Origin: Pseudomonadota bacterium
Lineage (GTDB): Bacteria; Pseudomonadota; Gammaproteobacteria; Steroidobacterales; Steroidobacteraceae
DNA: 16,603 bases
Direction of reading: 5' to 3'
NCBI GenBank assembly: GCA_023433515.1
Contig: JAEZCN010000200.1
Span: 1-16,603, forward strand
Below, piece by piece: positions 1-5,680 of the stretch. Positions within the stretch are counted from its first letter, which is position 1. The number at the start of each line of letters is the position of its first letter. The position numbers were made by a program, and so were the translations under genes. The notes beneath the pieces are model-generated. The model worked only from the letters and a program-made list of their open reading frames with translations, was not told where the DNA came from and did no database searches.

Positions 1-606
1 GGCGGGTTCATGCTGATCGCGCTGCCGAATCTCGACGGCAGCTTCACCGCGACCTTGTTTTTGGCCCGCTCTGGCCCAAACAGCTTCGCCGAGCTCACGT
101 CGCTGACGGCGGTCGAAGAGTTCTTCGAGCGTGAATTCCCGAGCGCCCGGGCGCTGATGCCCGAGCTGCCGCGAGAGTTCAACGAACATCCGCAGGGTTC
201 GCTCGGCACCGTTTACACGCGCGGCTGGCACATCGACGGCGACGTGCTGTTGTTAGGCGACGCTGCGCACGCGATCGTGCCGTTTCATGGGCAGGGAATG
301 AACTGCGCGTTCGAGGATTGCGCGGAGCTGATGCGGCTCATGGACGAGCATCATCACTGGGCGGGGTTGTTCGAAGCGCTCGAACGCGAGCGCCGGCCGA
401 ATACGGATGCCATTGCGCAGATGGCGCTGGAGAATTACCAGGAAATGCGCGAGACGGTGCTGGATCCGGCGTATCGGGCGAAGAAGAAGGCTGCGGAAGA
501 ATTGGAAAAGAGGGATCCGAACTTCATTCCGCGGTACTCGAAGGTGATGTTTCACCCGGAGATTTCGTACTTCACAGCGCTTCGTCAAGAATCCAATCTG
601 GAATGA
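1..606 (+). CDS. kmo: Kynurenine 3-monooxygenase, C-terminal part (5' end outside window)
   Basis: FAD-dependent aromatic hydroxylase that converts L-kynurenine to 3-hydroxykynurenine in tryptophan degradation or NAD synthesis. The reading frame is already open at base 1 (Gly-Gly-Phe precede the first Met at 10), so the N-terminal Rossmann half lies outside the window and 201 residues are visible. The second FAD-binding signature GDAAHAIVPFHGQGMN, followed by AFEDC, is diagnostic for this family rather than for other flavin hydroxylases, and the later PRYSKVMFHPEISY matches the C-terminal region of KMO. The protein stops about ten residues after that motif, whereas family members I know usually run on for some tens of residues with an Arg/Gln-rich helix, so the 3' end may be truncated. 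No other genes of the kynurenine pathway are visible in the window. Confidence 0.88.
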   Translation, partial: GGFMLIALPNLDGSFTATLFLARSGPNSFAELTSLTAVEEFFEREFPSARALMPELPREFNEHPQGSLGTVYTRGWHIDGDVLLLGDAAHAIVPFHGQGMNCAFEDCAELMRLMDEHHHWAGLFEALERERRPNTDAIAQMALENYQEMRETVLDPAYRAKKKAAEELEKRDPNFIPRYSKVMFHPEISYFTALRQESNLE

Positions 607-742
607 AAGCGAATATCTGACACAAATCGACCATCGCTGCTAACTCTCACCACTGCCACCTTCAAGCTCGATGAGAAATTGCTGCGGACCGAGGGCTGCT
701 GATCCTCGCGATTTCTACACCACGGGAATTGTCAGGCACATC

Positions 743-1168
743 TTAATCAACGTGATAGGGCGCCTGTGCTATTCCGCCCCTTATTTCGATGTAGGAGCCG
801 CACGAAACGTCCTCTCGCTTGCAAATTCCCACGGCTGGTTGGCCTGGCTTGGGGATGACTATATCTTCACACACTCCTACGGCCATACATTCTTCGATCA
901 TGTCGATCATGCACATCCCGCTGTCGCACTCAGATGAGTCGCGACATTCGCTACCTCCGTCCGGCCAGGGCATCACGCAACTTGCATGAATTGAGCACGT
1001 CGCCTTCCATTCTCCTCCGCCACTCTCGCAATCAGATTGAGTGTTGTAAGTTGGAAGCCGCGGAGGCGCCATTTCTTCCACGTTCGAAGATGGCACCGAT
1101 TCGTCGGTATGCGAGCCCGAGTCACAACCCGACAGGATCATTAGCGCGATAATTGCGGTGCGATGCAT
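743..1168 (-). CDS. Cysteine-rich lipoprotein of unknown function
   Basis: A 141-residue protein with a short hydrophobic signal (residues 3-12) and a clear lipobox LSGC, giving a lipidated Cys15; it should be anchored in the cell envelope. The mature part is rich in Cys. The pattern SDCESGGGEW, then a CRDSSECDSGMC block, a Gly-x-Cys segment and a final SCGSYIEIRGG recalls a family of small hypothetical proteobacterial lipoproteins with regularly spaced cysteines, probably disulfide-bonded. The start ATG at 1168 overlaps the stop of a 37-codon ORF as TGATG, suggesting translational coupling if that ORF is real. Codon use is less GC-biased than in the core operon genes. Function is unknown; family membership is recalled, not searched. 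Confidence 0.72.
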   Translation of the reverse strand: MHRTAIIALMILSGCDSGSHTDESVPSSNVEEMAPPRLPTYNTQSDCESGGGEWKATCSIHASCVMPWPDGGSECRDSSECDSGMCMIDMIEECMAVGVCEDIVIPKPGQPAVGICKREDVSCGSYIEIRGGIAQAPYHVD

Positions 1169-1281
1169 CAGTCGTCGTCACGGTCGAATCCGAACGCAAA
1201 AGAGACCGCATCCGGCATTTCGAGCATTTTTCTGAAGCCGGCAAATTCGGTCTGCCGGACCATGTTTGGGTAGAACGCCAT
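1168..1281 (-). CDS. Possible small ORF, 37 residues, coupled to the lipoprotein gene
   Basis: Reads from ATG at 1281 to TGA at 1170-1168 on the minus strand; the product begins MAFYPNMVRQTEF and ends FAFGFDRDDD. Its stop overlaps the ATG of the downstream lipoprotein gene as TGATG, the usual geometry of translational coupling. An AGG lies 5 bases before the ATG, and an in-frame TAA lies upstream, so it is not simply the end of a longer open frame here. It could also be the decayed C-terminus of a lost gene. I do not recognise the sequence; only the arrangement supports it. Confidence 0.3.
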   Translation of the reverse strand: MAFYPNMVRQTEFAGFRKMLEMPDAVSFAFGFDRDDD

Positions 1282-1316
1282 GCTTACCTGGTCTGCAACC
1301 CCTTATTGAGTGACGC

Positions 1317-1436
1317 TTAGTTTCCCCCGGCCTTCAATGTGCTCACAACGCCCTTGAGCGCAATCATGGCGTCGCTGAGTCCTTTCGCCGCAGCCTGTTG
1401 CACGGCCAAGAATCTAGTGCAACCCGGGGGCTCCAC
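1317..1436 (-). CDS. Very uncertain small ORF or gene remnant, 39 residues
   Basis: Runs from a GTG at 1436 to TAA at 1319-1317; an in-frame TAA lies just upstream of the GTG. The predicted product ends in an amphipathic-looking stretch, AAAKGLSDAMIALKGVVST, that resembles real coding sequence more than chance translation, but no family is recognised. No convincing ribosome binding site was seen. It could be the first of three small genes reading toward the lipoprotein, or the tail of a gene lost by decay. Confidence 0.15.
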   Translation of the reverse strand: MEPPGCTRFLAVQQAAAKGLSDAMIALKGVVSTLKAGGN

Positions 1437-1529
1437 ATCTAGAAGTTATCAATATCGCCTGAGCGAAGAAAAGGCGAATTTGATGCTGTCTAACCCGCGA
1501 CCTCACATCAACATCCCGCATGTCTGACA

Positions 1530-1610
1530 ACATCGCTGAGGGCGATTGAGGAACTCACCGAGCACGAGTTCCCGCGCGCCCACGCGCTGTCGCCCGATCT
1601 CGCGCGCGAG
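1530..1610 (+). pseudogene. Decayed fragment resembling an internal part of kynurenine 3-monooxygenase
   Basis: Twenty-seven in-frame codons translate to TSLRAIEELTEHEF followed by PRAHALSPDLARE. They align without gaps to TSLTAVEEFFEREF and PSARALMPELPRE of the kmo gene at 97-177, with 17 of 27 residues identical by my hand count and about 73% of bases identical over 75 compared. Similarity starts just after an in-frame stop (TGA at 1524-1526 in that frame or nearby) and is lost after 1610. There is no start codon and no flanking monooxygenase motif, so this is a relic of a second kmo-like copy rather than a gene. It lies about 1.4 kb downstream of the matching segment. Confidence 0.5.
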
Positions 1611-1687
1611 TCGCCCCTTCCAGGTGTTCAAGCGCATGGAACTGCAGTTTGCTTGAGGCTGTTTGCCATCCACTTATCCAGCGCGCC

Positions 1688-2980
1688 TCAGTTCTCCCCG
1701 ACGTTCCCGCTGGAACGTCGATCGCGCCTCGCCTGCTGCATCAGTACTTCTACCGCAAGCCCCAGGTCCATTCTCTCGCCAGTCCACTTCGCCAACCCGG
1801 CGCGCGGCTCGGTAGTTAGAACATGCCAGTCGCCTGCCGGCTGGGTGCAACCCGGCAGAACGCTATCTATCGCCGCGCCATCCGGCTTCACGAACCGGAA
1901 CGCGCCATCGTCGAGGATCTCGATGCGGATGCCGCCCTCGTGCACGGCGTGATGATGGAATCGACATAGCGAAATCAGGTTGGAAGGCTTCGTCTCGCCA
2001 CCGTTGGCCCAATGCACGACGTGGTGCGCATCGATATAACGCGAGTTGCAGCAACCCGGAAAGCGGCACCCCTTGTCGCGCGCGTTGAGCACACGACGAA
2101 GCGGAGCGGAGATGGTGCGCGTCTTGCGTCCGACATTGAGCGGCTCTCCGTCATCGTTCTCGATCAGCGCGATCACGCTCGCGTCGCAGGCCAGGCGGCG
2201 CGCGGTTTCCGCCGCCATGGAAGGTCCGTGCTCGAGCTCGCAACAGCCGGCCGTGCGATCGCGCAGGGTTTCGGCCGCCACGTGGACGACGATCTGATGA
2301 CGGTCGGTGCCCTTGGCTTCCATGACCTCGTGCGCCAGGAAACTCTCGGCGACCCTGGCGAGAGCGTCTGCCCGGCGCTCCCGGATCGGGATCACCTGAC
2401 GCGGCATTCCGGGGTGAACGTCTTCGGCTAGGAACGGCAGTTCATGCACGACAAGATCGAGCGCCTTCATCAACAGCGCACCGGCCTCCGCCGGCAGGCG
2501 CGCGGTGATGACGATCGAACCATCGTCGTCGTACCGGTAAGTCACGGCGCGATTGCGCTGCTGGCACGCCTCGCGTGATAACTCCTCGGCATCCTGGCAG
2601 CGGCGAAATGCGCGCACGAGCTTCTCCACGTGCGCGGCCGTGCCGTGCTCGGCAATCATCAGCAGGGTGTCTTCGGTCGCGGCGCTCGCGACCCGCGTGA
2701 TCTCGCGGACCTTGGAGTAACTCAGCTTACCGCTCGCCATTGCCGCGGAGACTTTCGGCAGGTTCTCGAGCGCGCGGGCCACGCGCACCTTTTCGCGCGC
2801 CGCGCCAATCGCGATGCCGCACTTCCAGTTGAGCCAATGTGCGCAGGACTGAGTGGCGCCGTCCGACCAGCCCGTGCGTCGATCGAACTCCGCGATCAAC
2901 ATCAGCCAGCGATGGTTCGCGGCGTTGATGTGGCCAGTGAGGGTGCAGATCTCCGCGGCGAGCTCGTCGATTGAACGCAT
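1688..2980 (-). CDS. DUF222 / 13E12-type HNH endonuclease domain protein
   Basis: A 430-residue protein with the two-part architecture of the 13E12 repeat family: an N-terminal helical DUF222 region (about residues 1-250, beginning RSIDELAAEI) and a C-terminal HNH nuclease domain. In the HNH part, CRFPGC (about 305-310) and LC-x2-H (about 339-342) form the likely zinc knuckle, and DAHHVVHWANGG (about 317-328) carries the catalytic His and the Asn-Gly turn, so the nuclease looks intact. The open frame extends upstream to 3106, but I choose the ATG at 2980 because GGAG lies 6 bases before it; the ATG at 2992 has no such site. The family is common and often multicopy in bacteria; its role is not established. 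It is monocistronic here. Confidence 0.85.
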   Translation of the reverse strand: MRSIDELAAEICTLTGHINAANHRWLMLIAEFDRRTGWSDGATQSCAHWLNWKCGIAIGAAREKVRVARALENLPKVSAAMASGKLSYSKVREITRVASAATEDTLLMIAEHGTAAHVEKLVRAFRRCQDAEELSREACQQRNRAVTYRYDDDGSIVITARLPAEAGALLMKALDLVVHELPFLAEDVHPGMPRQVIPIRERRADALARVAESFLAHEVMEAKGTDRHQIVVHVAAETLRDRTAGCCELEHGPSMAAETARRLACDASVIALIENDDGEPLNVGRKTRTISAPLRRVLNARDKGCRFPGCCNSRYIDAHHVVHWANGGETKPSNLISLCRFHHHAVHEGGIRIEILDDGAFRFVKPDGAAIDSVLPGCTQPAGDWHVLTTEPRAGLAKWTGERMDLGLAVEVLMQQARRDRRSSGNVGEN

Positions 2981-3021
2981 TGGCAACTCCATGTACCGAA
3001 TGAATTCGTCAGGCTGTGTAT

Positions 3022-3036
3022 GCGTACAGTATACGC
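3022..3036 (-). promoter_or_regulatory. Possible -10 box within an inverted repeat, upstream of the HNH gene
   Basis: On the minus strand TATACT (3033-3028) matches the sigma70 -10 consensus at 5 of 6 positions and lies about 47 bases before the chosen ATG. It sits inside a perfect inverted repeat GCGTA-CAGTA-TACGC (3022-3036), as an operator would. No good -35 box was found at 16-18 bases, so this is weak. Confidence 0.3.
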
Positions 3037-3144
3037 CCCACACGAAATGGGTGCTCGACGAAATCACGACTTTTCCCGACAAATCGACGCTATCGGAAAG
3101 AAACATATATAGTTAGGTGTCGCCGTGATCGTTGCTGCCGACGC

Positions 3145-3181
3145 AAAGAAAAAGGGCGCGGAAGCCGTGGCCTCCGCGCCC
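3145..3181 (-). terminator. Rho-independent terminator of the rlmI-to-FKBP operon
   Basis: On the minus strand a perfect 9-base-pair GC-rich stem (GGGCGCGGA with TCCGCGCCC, 3154-3181, 10-base loop) is followed at once by TTTTTCTTT (3153-3145). It begins 25 bases after the stop codon of the FKBP gene, so it closes the long minus-strand operon. Confidence 0.9.
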
Positions 3182-3206
3182 TCTCGGCGAACGAAAAGTC
3201 AGCCGA

Positions 3207-3911
3207 TCAGGGAGCCGGCGCCTCCGCCGGCGCCTTCACGATGTCGAGTAGTTCGACATCGAACACCAGCGTCGACTTCGGCATGATCTTCGGCGGCGAG
3301 CCGCGCTCGCCATAGGCCGTCTCCTGCGGGCAGATCACGGTGGCGGTGCCGCCGACCTTCATCGTCTGGACGGCTTCGGTCCAGCACGGGATCACCTGGT
3401 TCAGCGGGAACACCGCGGGTTCGCCGCGCTGCTTGGAGCTGTCGAACACCTTGCCGTCGATGAGGCGGCCTTCGTAGTGGACCTTCACTTCATCCGTCGC
3501 GACCGGTGTGGCGCCTTCGCCCTGCTTCGTGTGCTTGACGAGCACGCCGCTCGGCAGCTTGGAAACGTTCACTTCCTTTTCGGTCTTCGCGAGGTAATCC
3601 GTGCCGGCCTTCGCGTTCTTCTCGGTGAACGCGATCATGCGCGCCTGCTGCATCTCCTGCACTTTCGGGATGAATTCCTCGGCGACGACGTCGGTCTTCG
3701 TACCCTTGACGCCATCCGCCAGGCCTTTCTGCACGAGCGCGAGCTCTTCCGGCGTGAGATCGAACGTCACGAGCTGCTGGCTCATGAGCTGGCCGATCGC
3801 ATAGGCCGTCTTCTGTTCGTCGGTTTCGACTTTGACCTCTTTCTCCCTGGCCGAGCAGGAAGTGAGGGTCAGGGTGCAGATCAATGCCGCAATGGCGGTG
3901 AGTTTTTTCAT
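3207..3911 (-). CDS. FKBP-type peptidyl-prolyl cis-trans isomerase, lipoprotein (Mip/FkpA-like)
   Basis: A 234-residue prolyl isomerase/chaperone of the cell envelope. It has a signal peptide with lipobox LTSC (Cys19), a helical N-terminal dimerisation region (about 28-110, with the typical TAYAIGQLMSQQL start), and a C-terminal FKBP domain (about 130-224) with VHYEGRLIDGKVFDSS, AYGERGSPP and STLVFDVELLDI. The active-site tryptophan is present (W177), but the usual VIPGW reads VIPCW (Cys176), and a second Cys194 occurs in TVICPQETAYG; the two could form a disulfide in the periplasm. The C-terminus is an Ala/Pro-rich tail. It is the last gene of the operon, 55 bases after folA, and is followed by a strong terminator. 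Confidence 0.92.
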   Translation of the reverse strand: MKKLTAIAALICTLTLTSCSAREKEVKVETDEQKTAYAIGQLMSQQLVTFDLTPEELALVQKGLADGVKGTKTDVVAEEFIPKVQEMQQARMIAFTEKNAKAGTDYLAKTEKEVNVSKLPSGVLVKHTKQGEGATPVATDEVKVHYEGRLIDGKVFDSSKQRGEPAVFPLNQVIPCWTEAVQTMKVGGTATVICPQETAYGERGSPPKIMPKSTLVFDVELLDIVKAPAEAPAP

Positions 3912-3966
3912 AGGTGCGCGAGCTTATCCTGACGTGGGGGGGATTGGCACGTTTTTCGGCAGATAC

Positions 3967-4461
3967 CTACCGTTTTTCCCACAGCTCGAATGTCATCGGC
4001 CACGCGTGTCGCTCATCTGCGGCATGTGGCTCGCGCTCGACGACGCTCCATTCGTTCCTGTCGAGATCCGGCCACAGGACGTCGCCCGAAATGTCGCCGT
4101 GAACGCGGGTCAGATGAACGCGCCCGGCCCTGGGCCGGAACACCCTGAACAAGTCCGCGCCGCCGATGATCATGATCTCGGGCGCCTCGCCGGCCGCGCG
4201 CATCGCAGCATCGACGTCGTGCACCACGGTGACGCCGTCCCTTCGGTAGTTAGCGTCGCGCGTCAGCACGATGTTCTGCCGTCCGGGCAGTGGTTTGCCG
4301 ATCGACTCGTAAGTCTTTCGTCCCATCACGATCGGTTTTCCCATCGTGAGACTCTTGAAGCGTTTGAGATCGTCCGGCAGGTGCCAGGGCAGCGTGTTGT
4401 CGCGCCCGATCACGCCGGTGTCGGCGACCGCGACGATCAATGTCACGAGCGGTGTGTTCAC
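3967..4461 (-). CDS. folA: Dihydrofolate reductase
   Basis: NADPH-dependent reduction of dihydrofolate to tetrahydrofolate, which regenerates the cofactor oxidised by thymidylate synthase. The 164-residue length is typical of bacterial FolA. Visible motifs: IVAVADTGVIGRDNTLPWHLPDDLKRFK, in order, with the catalytic Asp31; GKPIVMGRKTYESIGKPLPGR for NADPH binding; and EIMIIGGADLFR. It starts with GTG at 4461, because the hydroxylase stop (4460-4458) overlaps as GTGA. It lies two genes downstream of thyA, in the same operon. Confidence 0.96.
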   Translation of the reverse strand: MNTPLVTLIVAVADTGVIGRDNTLPWHLPDDLKRFKSLTMGKPIVMGRKTYESIGKPLPGRQNIVLTRDANYRRDGVTVVHDVDAAMRAAGEAPEIMIIGGADLFRVFRPRAGRVHLTRVHGDISGDVLWPDLDRNEWSVVEREPHAADERHAWPMTFELWEKR

Positions 4462-5186
4462 AGGAATCCTTCGATCGGCCGGCGGCGGAACCAGCCCGTG
4501 AAACTCATGCGCTCGCGCCGCGCCGGCAGGACCTCGTGTTCGAAGCGGTCCGACTGGAATGCGACGAGTCGTCCGCCGACCGGCAGGATTTCGAAGATCT
4601 CGCCGCCCGCCAGGAACAGGTGAAGCTGGCCGCCATCCTCCGCGGTCCAGCCGGAATTGAGATACACGACGGCGGAGATCACGCGCGTGTCGGAGCCGAC
4701 CAGCCGATCGAAATGCCGCGCGTACGCGGAGCCCGCCGGGTACAGCGCGAAATGTCCCTGGAAATCCTCGAGGCCCGCCATGAGCTCGCGGTTGAGTTTC
4801 ATGCGCAATTCATCGAGGCGCGCCAGCAGACGTTGCTCGGCATCGCGCTCGGGATGAGTGAGCCACGAAATGAAGTCCCCGCGCACTTCCGGATCGAACC
4901 GCTCGTTCGGCCCACGGCCGATGCGCGCGGCACGCAACGCGCCCGACGCATGCAGCTCGATGCAGCGATCGTGCAGCGCGCCGAGCAGCTCCGGGTCGGC
5001 GAAATCGTCGACGACGGCGAAGCCGCGCTGCGCGAGCTGTTCGATCAGGCCCGGCGGCGCGTCCGATGTCTGCGATCCGCCCGAGGACGTCGATCCTTGC
5101 GAGGGTCCGCCTTCCTGGCTGTTTTCGGAGCGGCCTTCGGACGTCGTTTCGCCTTGGCCTTCAGTACTGGTTTTTTTGCCGGCCAT
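4458..5186 (-). CDS. PHD/EGLN-like 2-oxoglutarate- and Fe(II)-dependent prolyl hydroxylase
   Basis: Up to 242 residues. From residue 46 on the sequence follows the HIF-prolyl-hydroxylase type: RGDFISWL (102-109), LYPAGSAYARHFD with Fe ligands His158 and Asp160, YLNSGW, GGQLHLF, then RLVAFQSDRFEHEV with the third ligand His217, and RMSFTGWF with Arg226 to bind 2-oxoglutarate. The fold is intact. Bacterial relatives such as Pseudomonas PPHD hydroxylate a proline in EF-Tu; that substrate is an inference here. The start is uncertain. ATG at 5186 has a weak GGA 8 bases upstream, overlaps the SET gene by 142 bases, and gives a 45-residue Ser/Gly/Glu/Gln linker. A CTG at 5048 touching the SET stop, or frameshifting from SET (see 5171-5177), are alternatives. 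The stop overlaps folA. Confidence 0.85.
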   Translation of the reverse strand: MAGKKTSTEGQGETTSEGRSENSQEGGPSQGSTSSGGSQTSDAPPGLIEQLAQRGFAVVDDFADPELLGALHDRCIELHASGALRAARIGRGPNERFDPEVRGDFISWLTHPERDAEQRLLARLDELRMKLNRELMAGLEDFQGHFALYPAGSAYARHFDRLVGSDTRVISAVVYLNSGWTAEDGGQLHLFLAGGEIFEILPVGGRLVAFQSDRFEHEVLPARRERMSFTGWFRRRPIEGFL

Positions 5187-5680
5187 AACATGGTTCCACG
5201 GCACTGCGGCGAACCGCAGCGGCAGGCGTAGATCTCGTCGACGTTGGGTGGGTCGTCTTTCTCGCGTCCGATCTCGTAGTCGTAACCGAGCTCCTCGCCC
5301 GGCGCGATGTCGCGCGTCGCATCGATGAACACGCGGCGGTTCTCGATCACCGATTCGCAGTTGCCCGAGCACTGGTGATTGATGAACCGCGCGTCGTTGC
5401 CGCCGACGCCGGCGTCGATCACCGTCTTCTTGTCGACGATGAACAGGAACGTGTGGTTGTCGTTCTCGTCGTGATCCTCGTAACGCGCATCGGCCGCGGC
5501 GTGCGACACGCGATCGCCTAGATATTCGAGGATACGGGTGCCCTTCGGAATTTTCGCCACCGCGAAAACTCCGCGCCCGTGCACGGGCGAATTGCGGACC
5601 TCGATCAGCGGCGAGCTGGCGATCGGCGGGCCGCCACGGGTGGGCTGTGGCTGGCTCGACATGTCTATCTTCTTCTTCAT
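5045..5680 (-). CDS. SET-domain protein lysine methyltransferase with post-SET motif
   Basis: A 211-residue putative S-adenosylmethionine-dependent lysine methyltransferase. SET motifs are complete: SPVHGRGVFA (31-40), RFINHQCSGNCE (98-109, the NH-x-C-x2-N cofactor and knot motif), PGEELGYDYEI (127-137, catalytic Tyr), and a post-SET zinc motif C-R-C-G-x4-C-RGTM (153-164). After residue 166 comes a very basic Lys/Arg/Ala/Pro tail resembling histone H1 tails, ending at TGA 5047-5045. That tail overlaps the hydroxylase frame. The ATG at 5680 overlaps the thyA stop as ATGA, so translation is probably coupled. The substrate is unknown; bacterial SET proteins modify host histones, histone-like or ribosomal proteins. 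The position inside a housekeeping operon argues for an endogenous target. Confidence 0.88.
   Translation of the reverse strand: MKKKIDMSSQPQPTRGGPPIASSPLIEVRNSPVHGRGVFAVAKIPKGTRILEYLGDRVSHAAADARYEDHDENDNHTFLFIVDKKTVIDAGVGGNDARFINHQCSGNCESVIENRRVFIDATRDIAPGEELGYDYEIGREKDDPPNVDEIYACRCGSPQCRGTMLWPAKKPVLKAKAKRRPKAAPKTARKADPRKDRRPRADRRHRTRRRA
5171..5177 (-). promoter_or_regulatory. Candidate -1 programmed ribosomal frameshift heptamer (A AAA AAA)
   Basis: Seven As on the minus strand fall in the SET frame as GCA AAA AAA (codons 168-170), i.e. A AAA AAA in the phase required for tandem -1 slippage. After a -1 slip the next codon is ACC at 5171-5169, exactly in the hydroxylase frame, which is open to 4458. 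A hairpin CTGCGG-TTCG-CCGCAG (5204-5219) lies upstream within the post-SET codons; no clear stimulatory stem downstream was found by eye. An A7 run may equally be a site of sequencing or natural indel error. Confidence 0.4.

Larger units (their letters stand above)
1282..1687. other. Gene-poor stretch with relics
   Basis: About 400 bases between the small ORF at 1168-1281 and the end of the HNH gene. It contains only the doubtful 39-residue ORF at 1317-1436, a 6-base inverted repeat (TCGCCT...AGGCGA) near 1454-1476, and the kynurenine-monooxygenase-like fragment at 1530-1610. No intact gene, tRNA or promoter is evident. The mixture suggests an eroded accessory region. Confidence 0.6.

Noticed and set aside
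690..708. CGAGG...CCTCG inverted repeat after kmo
   Set aside because: Only a 5-base-pair stem with no T-run following; too weak for a terminator call.
1611..1653. Plausible-looking peptide tail PFQVFKRMELQFA before a stop codon
   Set aside because: In a different frame from the kmo relic, short, and not matched to any family I recognise; cannot be supported as a gene end.
3932..3957. ACGTG...CACGT repeat followed by TTTTT on the plus strand
   Set aside because: Looks like a terminator only for plus-strand transcription, but no plus-strand gene ends there, and it lies within the minus-strand folA-FKBP gap.
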